From: Rhabditophanes sp. KR3021
Taxonomy: Eukaryota > Nematoda > Chromadorea > Rhabditida > Alloionematidae
NCBI GenBank assembly: GCA_963281155.1
Contig: CAUJLY010000003.1
Location: 372,001 to 436,000, forward strand
Direction of reading: 5' to 3'
Length of the DNA stretch: 64,000 nt
Shown: one piece after another, positions 55,387-64,000 of the stretch
How positions within the stretch are numbered: position 1 is the first letter of the stretch
Layout of the letters: the number at the start of each line of letters is the position of its first letter
Made by a program: the position numbers and the translations under genes
The notes under the pieces: generated by a model
Seen by the model: only the letters and a program-made list of their open reading frames with translations
Databases searched by the model: none
What the model was told of the DNA's origin: nothing

Positions 55387-56353
55387 CTAGCAAAGACATC
55401 TTCCAGTATTGCAAGGCAATCCAAAGCAATCATCACTTGACGAGCATTGCTTAACGTTGCAAAGTTTTTGGAGAGACTCAAGGAAGTTGGCAAATCCATG
55501 TACCTTCATAGCATCCTGGCACTTACAGAGCTTCAAAGTTTTATCACACGCTCCAATAAGATTTCCACATTGAGCGTCTGTTTTGCAAGGCAGATAATTA
55601 AGACATGCGTTGCAGTTACACTTGCCCAAAAAAACTCCGGAACAAAACTTTTGATTGCAATCATCTTTGGATAAACAAGTGTTGCCGTTTACGCATTTAG
55701 ATGCAGGAGAAGCTGTGGTAGTCCCATTAGTTTTACCACCATTGGATGAAGTTCCATTAGTTGTAAGAGTAGTAGCAATGGTTGTTGTGTTTGTTCCTTT
55801 GGATGATGGAGTTGTTGAGGAGGTCTTCCCTTCGGCCGTAGTCTTGTTTTCACTAGCTACTTCAATAGTATCCTTAATTCCTCCAACAACGGCAGTTGTG
55901 GCATTTGAAATTCCCCCAATAATAGCCCCACCAATGCCTCCAGAACTGGGTGCAGATGTTGTTGTGTTAGTTGCGTTGCCAGATGATGTGTTAGTTTCTT
56001 TGTCGGATGCAGTTTCAACGGTGTCGGTGATTCCTCCAGCGATGGCATTTGCGGTATTGTTAAGACCTCCAATAATAGCTCCACTGATTGATTTGGTTGG
56101 CTCGGTAGTTCCCACGGTCGAGTTTTGTTCGCCTGATTTTGCCGAATCCACTCCTGCTTTAACGGTGTCTTGAATGCCATCGGAAATTGCTTCCGCTGTA
56201 TTAGCAATCCCTCCAATGATTGAATCAGCAATTCCTCTTTCGAATCGAGAATTAGCATCTAAATATTGATTGAATTTGTTATAAATGTAAGCACTTACCG
56301 CAATACCCCATAATTGCTACTACTAATACGACCATGTTAATTTTGAACAACAT
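55387..56353 (-). CDS. secreted Thr/Ser-rich protein with three Gly-zipper-like repeats and a Cys-rich tail
   Basis: Two exons (56353-56299, 56258-55387) give 308 residues. The first exon is a signal peptide (NMVVLVVAIMGYC). The next about 125 residues contain three copies of a roughly 30-45 residue unit: I-I-G-G-[IL]-x-N-[TA]-x-x-A-[IV]-x-[GD]-G-I-x-D-T-[VI], with G/A at helix-packing spacing. A mucin-like Thr/Ser/Gly/Asn linker follows, then about 120 residues with 20 Cys in paired patterns (CNCNAC, CKCQ, CLC), like EB or WAP-type modules. It is probably secreted, with the Thr-rich linker O-glycosylated. It looks lineage-specific; no named family was recognised. It could serve at the cuticle or in host or microbe contact. 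Confidence 0.8.
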
Positions 56354-56359
56354 CTTTAG

Positions 56360-57595
56360 ATTGTTAGTATGGAAAAATAATCTCCTTTCTAAAATAGATA
56401 TAGATTAATAGATGGTTTACACATATTTAAATGAATGAAGACAACATTAGAAACACGCAAGTAATAAGTAGATTCAATGATAAATGCGATTACAATTAGA
56501 TTGGGGCATAACCGCCGTTCACCACACCGCTAAATATCTTAAATGAGTAATAACTGGTCAACTCTTTTACACGATGCGTGTTAACTTTCCTTTTAGACTT
56601 CTTTTCTTGATTTTTAGACCTCATGTCATCAATTAACGACACTTACATGAGTATCGCTCAACTTATGATGACATTTTAAGCAAGGATTGGATGTAAATCA
56701 TCACAATACCCTACCTAAATACGCCTCAATCTAAATGACCATACTCACCATAAAATTTCTAAACAAAGTACAAAGTTTTATTAAGTTGGTGGATCACCTT
56801 TGAATATCACACTTATTGGGTAAATATTTTAATTGAATAGCAACATCACTTGCAAAATCCTATCAACCAAACTATGCTCTTGAACCTTCTGCGTAGTAAA
56901 ATGTAATTGGAAGACAAAATGTATGATACATTTTTATAGGAAAAACTTTGATTATGTTATAGTTTATTTTAAATGACATTAATAATGTAGTATAATCGTT
57001 CACAACTTTTCCTGGTGTTTGCACATCGGTATTGAAAAGTGCCTGTTACATGAAAGCTCAATGTGTCACTGCCTTGTCAGCAAATGTTTATAACGCACAA
57101 TCATTTGGATTTTCATAATTTACTTTTGTAAGATAACCTTTGTATTTCTTAGAAAAGATTGATATGAGCAATACAAGTTTAGATTTGTTTTAAATTATAT
57201 TAATTTATACATGCCAAGTGTTATTATCTGTTAATAATGACTCAAAGTATCAGTAGAAATGATTTCACCTACAAAGAACAACTACTAATACTGGGCAAGC
57301 TTATAAAGCAACTATAGCTGCTCCACAAATTTCCAAGAATTCGTCTCGTTCCGCTAATACCCCAACAAATAACAGTAATGTTCAAAACAACAAAAAGAAA
57401 GAAAGGTGGTAAGAAGTGGGAACATTAGTTACAATACTACCACCATCTTATGAAGCCTGATTTACCAAATTTGTATTATAAACATTAATTTTTGAAGTTT
57501 GCAAGCTCAATTTTTTGTTTGTTGTCTGATAATTATGAATACATATTTTTAATGTCAGTAATAAATATAATTACACTTTATTTTTTATTAATAAA
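56360..57595. other. 1.2-kb intergenic region, no gene seen
   Basis: Divergent region between the secreted protein gene (-) and the receptor gene (+), so probable promoters for both. AT-rich, no supported ORF. Confidence 0.5.
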
Positions 57596-57597
57596 AG

Positions 57598-58668
57598 ATG
57601 TTCAATTTGAATTTATTTTGCTATGTATTTGAATGCTATGATGATTTAATTTTATATTTAACTGATTTAACTACTACATTAACTATTTTATTTAGCACAT
57701 GTGTCATTATTACTTCATTCTATTTGAAAGATCCATCAAAGGGCTATATAAAGTTTTTGATATATAGTAGAATCTACATAATATTTAATAGTATAGTTTT
57801 AGGTATAATCCTTAGACCAAGATTATATACAGGTATATATGCTAGTATATTTACTGGATTTGTTAAATATCTAGGATCGTTTGGTAGTTCTTTGGGAGCT
57901 GTAAGTTATTTTCATTCTTATTTTATTTTATGTTTATATTAGATTATCGCATGCATTTTGGCTCTCGGAGTGTTACTTTTGCTAAATTGTGATTTACTTA
58001 TTCGCAAAAATGGTTTTTTAAAACAAAAAAATTTACTTTATTTAAGTTCTGTACAAAAATATTTATGTACCACAACGATATTTGTTGGATTTATCGGTAT
58101 TTTTGCAGGTATAAAGGCGCAGTTAACACATGAAGAATTGTTTGAAGTTATCCAAAGTACACCAAACATTTTTATTTTGGACGAGTCAGATATTACACTT
58201 GTAGGATATAGATTAAACTCTGCCTATGGGCTTCTATTTTTTGGTTGTGTTGTTGTAATGATGCTTATTATGAGCCTAATTTATTGTCAAGGATATTTCA
58301 CTCTAAACAAACATTTTAAAGAAAGCTTAAATAAAATAAGTAACCCTTTAGCGAGAGAAAAGTATGCAAATGTTTTACAATATTATAATTTACAAGCAAT
58401 GAGTACAATTGTCATTTGTATAATTCCTGGATTTATAATTGAGTTTATAATTTTTATTTTGAAAGATTATCCAATATTTGAAATATCAGTTTCTTTATTC
58501 AACAATATCCCATCTGCAGTAATGCTAATGTTAAATTACAATTCTGTAATTGTTTTGAGGTACTATTGGAAAATTCAACGTTCTAAGAAGAAGCTGGTAA
58601 GAAAAATTACGATATCTGTTAATAACACTAATATGGCTAGGAAAACTACAAAAAACAGACTTTTATAA
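57598..58668 (+). CDS. seven-transmembrane receptor, nematode chemoreceptor-like
   Basis: Two exons (57598-57900, 57943-58668) with a 42-base intron give 342 residues. Seven hydrophobic helices can be traced, including LTTTLTILFSTCVIITSFYL, FLIYSRIYIIFNSIVLGIIL, IIACILALGVLLLLNC, YLCTTTIFVGFIGIFAG, LLFFGCVVVMMLIMSLIYC, STIVICIIPGFIIEFIIFIL and the last near SVSLFNNIPSAVMLMLNY. A basic C-terminal tail follows. Helix 6 ending before a loop, NNIPS.V in helix 7 and a conserved-looking Tyr after helix 5 fit the large worm Str/Sra-type superfamilies, but the subfamily is not assigned. AT-rich codons, as is common for this class. Confidence 0.75.
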
Positions 58669-58671
58669 TTA

Positions 58672-60155
58672 ATCAAAATATTTATAAGTCATAATATTTT
58701 TATTATAAATATTTAACTATATGAAAATTTAAAATGTGTAAATATTATGAAAGCTTCTGATTGGAATTTGTATTCAAAAGTTCTAGGAAACTAATGACAG
58801 TTTTATTAATATTTTAAGTAATGTTTGTGGAAATAAATAATAAGCTTTTTAACTACTTTGAAACTTTGCTAGGGACATCTATGACTTGAATAACAACGAT
58901 TACACGTTTTGGGGCAATTTTCTGTTATAAACTGGCCTCTCACATGTGAAAGTATTGATATTACAGATTTATGGATAGTACATACATTAAGGGCATCACA
59001 TTGAGGATATCCTGGTGGAACACAGGTATTTAGTACAAATAAGAAAGTGTTAAATAAGTTTAATGAATTATAATAAAAACAACAACAATTTGGTTGATTA
59101 TAAATGAATGATAGAAATGGATCAAGTCAAGCTATTTATAAGCTAAAAACTGTAGTCGTGGTACATATTGTCGCACCAACAAAGTAAGTACGTTATAATA
59201 AAAGGGTTTGTTCAATTTATCCATTCAGCATGCAAATTTAAATCTTGCTTTGTAATTAGACACGACTTCATCTTCTTAACTTCCTATTGACCACACCCAA
59301 ATTATTTGATAACACGGGTTATTTTAATGGAATGAATGTTCAAAATAATATTTAATGTTTTCGCCCAAAACTCTTCACACCTCTCGAATTCCGTAATAGA
59401 AAGCGCACCTAATTCATTCAGACTTTAAATAACTCTTTGGTAATTTGAATTTATTTATTATATTCAAACATTAACAGTATAAAATAGATGATTTGTATCA
59501 AATCTCCAGTCTATTTTTAGGACGGAGCAAAACAACTTGGGACCAATGGTGAGCGAAGAGAACGATGAGTGTTCAGAAGAACATGGTACCTCTAGATTTC
59601 ATCCCACCAGCATACATTTTGTCTTGTACTCTAACAACATAACCGACTCCACTTGCCTTTCCTTTTTTATAGCAGACTTAATTGAACTATCAATAAAGAC
59701 ATACGATAACAAATATTCGGGATGATGTTAAAGAAGCAAAATAAATCAAATAGCCAAGCGAAACTTGTTAAAATAATACCCCGATCAATCTTCATGAACT
59801 TTATCCAATTTTGAAAGAATTAATATTATAAAAAGGAATTTCACCCTCATGGTAACAATTGATTTTATAAGTTGGTGGAGAATGCTTCCCTAGGTAGTTG
59901 TGGAGCATTTCTGTTCTTTTTTACATTTCACGTGGGCATTAATTTGGTGGAGAAATAACTTTGTTAGAGTAAAATAACTTGATCACATTAGGATAAAGTT
60001 CAATATAATAATACATATTATTACTATGTTAATAATATACCATAATTTTAAAAGCTTAAATATACTTCATTTGAAATGATTCGATACAGTGATATAAAAG
60101 TTTATTTCTACAATTGTCCAACAATCCACAATGCAACAGTACCTTTAATTCCAAA
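58672..60155. other. intergenic with one small Cys-rich ORF; rest empty
   Basis: Apart from the ShKT-like ORF listed below, this stretch shows only short ORFs (for example 59537-59725, + strand) without domain or splice support. AT-rich. Confidence 0.4.
58869..59045 (-). CDS. small ShKT-like cysteine-rich domain (start not resolved)
   Basis: The minus-strand frame ending at TAG 58871-58869 contains six cysteines spaced C-x7-C-x5-C-x24-C-x3-C-x2-C, finishing with ENCPKTCNRC, the typical end of ShKT domains, plus an Asp right after the second Cys. A hydrophobic stretch just before (LFNTFLFVLNTC) could be the end of a signal peptide, but no in-frame ATG or clear acceptor was found, so a first exon upstream is missing or the copy is decayed. 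ShKT domains in worms occur in secreted or surface proteins and often block channels or bind proteases. Function here is unknown. Confidence 0.5.
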   Translation of the reverse strand, partial: FLFVLNTCVPPGYPQCDALNVCTIHKSVISILSHVRGQFITENCPKTCNRCYSSHRCP

Positions 60156-60162
60156 ATTACAA

Positions 60163-60492
60163 TTAGCAATCTTTAATGGGAATGCATTTATGATTTGGTC
60201 CGCGTGCAAATCCCCTATCAAACGAACACACGCAATAAGGATCTCTTAGATATTGAACACATTCTATGTTTAGAAGTAGTGTTTTACATGTTCTTTCGCA
60301 TTTACTTCCATCTGAATCATAATCTTCATCGGCATTACATTGAATGAATCTTCTTGGTCTGACAGTTAAAAAGTCATCATCAACAAAATTTCTCAACATC
60401 GGAGCGTTTATGTCAGCACCAATTAACACTATTAAACTAATAAAGATCCAAATAAACGATAGCTTTAGATTAAATGTAAAACTTGAATTCAT
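60163..60492 (-). CDS. secreted TIL-type (trypsin-inhibitor-like) cysteine-rich protein
   Basis: A single exon of 109 residues. The signal peptide is LSFIWIFISLIVLIG. The mature part has eight Cys (C..KCERTC..EC..YCVC..KCI..DC) in TIL order; the family often has ten, so one bridge appears lost. A propeptide-like segment with RPRR lies before the first Cys and could be a furin-type site. TIL proteins inhibit serine proteases; the reactive-site loop falls in the variable region between the fourth and fifth Cys (VQYLRDPY), with Arg as a possible P1. Inhibitory activity is inferred only. Confidence 0.8.
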   Translation of the reverse strand: MNSSFTFNLKLSFIWIFISLIVLIGADINAPMLRNFVDDDFLTVRPRRFIQCNADEDYDSDGSKCERTCKTLLLNIECVQYLRDPYCVCSFDRGFARGPNHKCIPIKDC

Positions 60493-60494
60493 TC

Positions 60495-60885
60495 CGACCG
60501 TATTTGAATTAATGGTTCGGAATAATTATCTTTTATTTTAAATATAATTAAAAAGGTTCCTAATAAATTTAAGCTGACATACTTAAAACTGAAATGTAAA
60601 CAAAAATTCAGTTTGTTTAGACACAATTAATCAAATAATTAAGGAGCTGCTATCAATATTAGTAAAAATAACTACATTAATCAACATCTTAACCAATTAT
60701 AATCCAAACCAAAAAATAACGATGCGTTATTTAAAAAATATTACATATTCTTAAGTCTGATTAATTTAATCATCAACAGATATACCCCTATTAGTTTGGT
60801 CCATGGCCGAAGCTTGTTTTTGATATGATGGTTGGACCACCAAATGTATTTTTAAAACAACCCATTCAAATATTTTTTATTGGCA
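60495..60885. other. intergenic, no gene seen
   Basis: About 390 AT-rich bases between two minus-strand genes; likely holds the TIL gene promoter and the 3' end of the acyltransferase gene. Confidence 0.5.
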
Positions 60886-60887
60886 AC

Positions 60888-61778
60888 CTATACATTTGGA
60901 GAAAATGCAATAAAAAGATAATCAATAGCTTCACCATTAGGGTAATTCCACCTTGTATAGTAGGGACTTTGGTCAGAAGCCTTCAAACTCAAAGTATTGT
61001 AATGTTCAACTGTTTTGTAAGGAATTCTTCCTTCCCGAATAGTTTTCTTGCAACATTCAATCTCAACAATCAACCCTAATCCTTTTCTGCGATCTTCTTC
61101 AAGAGTGAACAGATGGTTGAGAAAACCACTAGGATCAGTCATGACAAATGAAGCTGGATGGCCGGTTTCAGTCTTAGCACAAGCAAAAGGCAAATGTCTA
61201 AATTTAGCTGCTGTTTGTTGTTCGTCTCCTTTGCGAGCATGTCTCCAGGTTCCGTTGATAAAGTTAGAATCTGCAGAAGAAATGTCATCAGACAAATGAT
61301 ATCCGGCAGGAAGTTGTTTCTTGAAATTCAAAGTTAGCTCCATTTGGATGGGAGTCATGTAATACAGACAACATGGATACTCTTGTTCCACTGTACCAGT
61401 AATGGTTACTCTCCATTTGTTGAATATTCTTGTAATATAGGATGGGCCATGTATAATAAAATTTTGGATTTGATGAAATCCTTCGATTTGTTTAAAAACT
61501 TCACCAAACATACTAAATAAATCACTTTCAATATGGCCTTCCAGAGCCGTAGATGACATTGCAAATACTGGTATAATATGTCTGTAAACTCTAAACACGA
61601 AATGAACAACTAACCCATTAGACGCAACTGCCTTGAAAAAATAGTTGTGACCATCAGGAAATTTCTTTTCTGATTCAAGAATAACTGAACTAGAAACAGC
61701 TATCAATTCAATTGAATCTTTGATTTCTTCTAAATATGAAGAGTAATTGTTCGGTCCTATCTGAATAACCTTAACCAT
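60888..61778 (-). CDS. GLYAT/FR47-type acyltransferase (GNAT fold)
   Basis: A single-exon ORF of 296 residues from ATG 61778. The C-terminal half is GNAT-like: FRHLPFACAKTETGHPASFVM and TDPSGFLNHLFTLEEDRRKG, with RRKGLG as the acyl-CoA pyrophosphate loop (R-x-x-G-x-G) and KTVEHYNTLSL after it. The N-terminal half (DGHNYFFKAVAS, YRHIIPVF) matches the nematode glycine N-acyltransferase-like group. Such enzymes transfer an acyl group from CoA to amino acids or small amines; the substrate is unknown. The absence of introns and the placement among secreted and receptor genes suggest a member of an expanded family. Confidence 0.8.
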   Translation of the reverse strand: MVKVIQIGPNNYSSYLEEIKDSIELIAVSSSVILESEKKFPDGHNYFFKAVASNGLVVHFVFRVYRHIIPVFAMSSTALEGHIESDLFSMFGEVFKQIEGFHQIQNFIIHGPSYITRIFNKWRVTITGTVEQEYPCCLYYMTPIQMELTLNFKKQLPAGYHLSDDISSADSNFINGTWRHARKGDEQQTAAKFRHLPFACAKTETGHPASFVMTDPSGFLNHLFTLEEDRRKGLGLIVEIECCKKTIREGRIPYKTVEHYNTLSLKASDQSPYYTRWNYPNGEAIDYLFIAFSPNV

Positions 61779-61781
61779 CCT

Positions 61782-62125
61782 AAAGAATTTAAATTAATAC
61801 AATTAAATGTTTCTATAATCTATTAATGCAAGAATCCAGCCAAAGTATGCAATGATTTATTAAAACAAAAGCCGAAATTTAAAAATGTTAGCAACGTGTC
61901 ATAGCTGTAAAATACACATATAAGATAACGTATTCTTTGGTATAGTTAGCAGATTATTTTAACAATAAATGGACTATATGTGGTTAATCAGACTTTTATA
62001 CTCCCCTAATCAATCAATTCCTGATCATCTTACCATTACACAAAAGAACTTTCCACAAAAAGTACGTACATTTGTTTATTAATAATCATTACACATCAAA
62101 TGAAATTATATAACAAAACAAATGG
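61782..62125. other. intergenic, no gene seen
   Basis: About 340 AT-rich bases upstream of the acyltransferase (-) and downstream of the orphan gene (-). No ORF or repeat noted. Confidence 0.5.
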
Positions 62126-62127
62126 CT

Positions 62128-62838
62128 TTAATCATTAGCTACAGGTTCAGTAAAAATGAGCATAAAACATTGAGACATGTCAAACAATCTAAAATCAACC
62201 AAATATCCACATTCCCTTAATTTGTACACGTCTCCTGCTGCCTTGAAAGGAACACCAGAAGGAGAGGGGTGTATATGGTCGTAGAGGGTGACGGAAACAG
62301 TAGCATGCGATGTTGCTGGGTAAGAGTAGACGGAAGGGCATCCTGATATCACGTATTTTAGCCAGTTAACTGGGTATTTCGGAACGACTGGCACTGCATC
62401 TCGCCCCAAGTATTGTTGCAATTTCTATAAACGACTTACTTATTATGAATATATAAGGCAACTTACGAAATGTGGTTCAGCAAAACAATTGCTTTGGGTT
62501 CGGCGCAATTGGCGATGCTTTGGAGGTTCGGGGATCCAGTTTTTACGATAAACAAATATAGGAATGCAGTAGCCGATTAGTCGGATGCCTGAAGAAATGT
62601 CAAACAAATCAAATATTTGGAGGTCGGATTCGATGGTTGAGGGCACTTCTGATAGGGAAACCATCACAAAGTTGAAGGCTTGCAAAGATTGAGGTTGGGT
62701 GTTGTAGTATTTGCGGTTTGCAAAATGGTTTCTGTTGTGTTGCCAGTTTTGGCGAGGTGGGGAAGAGGAAAAGTCTTCGTACATGGTTACAGGTGTTGGG
62801 AATGGTTTTGGTGCATTTATAATAACGTTGGGTACCAC
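62128..62838 (-). CDS. orphan protein, two exons, family not recognised
   Basis: Exons up to 62467 and 62424-62128 join in frame over a 42-base intron (GTAAGT...TTATAG). The open frame extends past 62838 without ATG; the first in-frame ATG (MYEDFSSSPP, near 62781) gives about 204 residues, or an upstream exon is missing. Predicted alternating strand and helix pattern, with segments such as IRLIGYCIPIFVYRKNW and YVISGCPSVYSYPATSH; no signal peptide or known motif. It is arranged divergently, about 100-150 bases from the sphingomyelin-synthase-like locus, so the promoters overlap. Confidence 0.6.
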
Positions 62839-62930
62839 GTAATTTTGTTTTAAATAAAATTTGATTATTAGAGGAGAGTCGTCATCTCAGAGATTTTGAT
62901 GTGTGTAGGTTCATTTCATATTTGTTGGCA

Positions 62931-64000
62931 ATGTCTTCGTTTAGTGAGAAAGTTCTTTTTCCTGAAAACGAATATACGTTTGATATTGTTACCAATTGGA
63001 GGAAAAAGGACGTCGAAGGTTGGCTGGAATCTATCAATTAGGCCACTTGACTCCATTGCTTGTGAACGCATTAATTCAACGGCAAAATACTACTATCCAT
63101 CAAAGAAGAAGATCTAAAGACACCTCCAATTTGGATGCCCGTCTTTTACGATGTAAAAATGGTAATAAACAATTAACTCAATCCTTAATGAACGCCTTCC
63201 ATCCAAACTATCATTGGAATGACACGCAAAACCGACCGCCTTTAAACAAAAGTACCAAAAAAGGCAACCAAAATAAAAGTGCAACTGTTAGTGTTTCGGT
63301 GAATTCCATCAATTCTCACAATATTACTTGTATAGAACAAAATGGATGGTTCAAGGCGTTTTTTAAGATGATTATTGCGGGATGTGTATTTGTTGTTTCT
63401 CTATATAACATGCTTTACTATGGTTTTAGTCCATCAAAAAGTTCCAGGCAAGCCATAATTTGGTTAGATACATAAACTTTCAAATATGGACAAGTATCCA
63501 GCATTGTCCGACATACTTCTCGACAACACTCCCTACATCGAATGGGCGTTCAGAGCTTCTGAATGGTGTATAATCATATTGCTTTTGATCTTACTGACAC
63601 TTCTATTCCTGCATCACAAAAGAATGATTATAATTAGAAGGTTATTCATTATCTCTTCAATTGTTTATCTTCTACGTTGTGTCACGATATATGTGACATC
63701 ACTCTCAGTTCCTGGAAAGCATTTGAATTGTGTTGAGCAGGTAAGCTTAATATTATCAATTCAAATCAAACATATTTTTAGAAGTATGACAATTTCTTCC
63801 AAAAAGCCCAAGCAGCTTTTTATATCATGTCGAAGATGGGTTCATCACTCGGGGAGTACAAATTTGTGGCGATTTTTGCTACTCCGGACATGCCACAGCT
63901 TTGACTGTTCTCAATTTGACGATCATTGAATACACAAACAATTGACGATCAGGAGTCGACAAGTGATACAAATCTTGTCTAATCTTTTAACTATTTTACA
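62931..64000 (+). pseudogene. sms-1: sphingomyelin synthase-like gene broken by several frameshifts (continues past window)
   Basis: Pieces of a SAM-domain sphingomyelin synthase lie in order but in different frames: SAM start at 62931 (NWRKKDVEGWLESI), then LGHLTPLLVNAL, then NGKILLSIKEEDLK, then the linker and first helix (KMIIAGCVFVVSLYNMLYYG), then ATG 63486 ([46 protein letters not shown]), a good 41-base intron at 63741-63781, and finally [16 protein letters not shown] with the catalytic-motif His. Most switches are one-base and near A/T runs; none is bridged by a fitting intron. Protein motifs are well conserved, so damage is recent or reflects sequence errors. A working enzyme would move phosphocholine onto ceramide in Golgi or plasma membrane. 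Confidence 0.75.

Noticed and set aside
55655..56173. Hydrophobic + strand ORF of 172 codons
   Set aside because: Antisense shadow of the Thr/Gly-rich secreted protein, which has a signal-peptide exon and Cys-rich domain on the minus strand.

Overview
The window looks like nuclear DNA of a nematode. It has intron-rich protein genes separated by long AT-rich gaps. Most introns are 38-80 bases with GTAAGT-type donors and TTTTAG/TTTCAG acceptors, and the proteins are animal ones. The animal and worm markers are a ZO-1/ZOO-1 scaffold, junctophilin, a Smad4-type co-Smad, polybromo, a PFTAIRE kinase, an anoctamin, a seven-helix chemoreceptor-like protein, a worm-style GLYAT/FR47 acyltransferase, and TIL and ShKT-like secreted proteins. 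The species cannot be named from sequence alone. No CRISPR array, rRNA, convincing tRNA or intact mobile element was seen.

Layout 0-24 kb: the 3' end of a coiled-coil gene (+), a WH2/proline-rich actin-binding gene (+), a frame-broken Tudor-like/AT-hook locus (-), a PFTAIRE kinase (-), ZO-1/ZOO-1 (-), junctophilin (-), an anoctamin (-) and a small unknown ORF (+). Layout 24-35 kb: SLX1 nuclease (-); then, all on + and closely spaced, a transposase-derived FLYWCH/MULE-like gene, XPA and SmE (an operon-like trio); then an alpha-arrestin (-) and decayed coding traces.

Layout 35-50 kb: two large regulators of transcription face each other tail to tail, polybromo (PBRM1; six bromodomains, two BAH, HMG, C2H2) on + and a very long co-Smad (MH1, long linker, MH2) on -. 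Layout 50-64 kb: a small one-helix protein (+), a polypeptide GalNAc-transferase (-) with antisense coding debris in its largest intron, and then a lineage-specific set: a repeat-bearing secreted Cys-rich protein (-), a seven-helix receptor (+), a ShKT-like ORF (-), a TIL inhibitor (-), a GLYAT-like acyltransferase (-), an orphan gene (-) and a frame-broken sphingomyelin synthase (+) that runs off the window.

The most unusual items are the apparently domesticated MULE transposase and its operon-like placement; clusters of single-base frame breaks in two loci (3.2-4.7 kb and 62.9-64 kb) while most other genes read cleanly; two 18-19 base candidate introns; the enlarged co-Smad; and the glycine-zipper-like repeats in the secreted protein. 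Exon boundaries were placed by hand from reading frame and splice consensus, so they are predictions.
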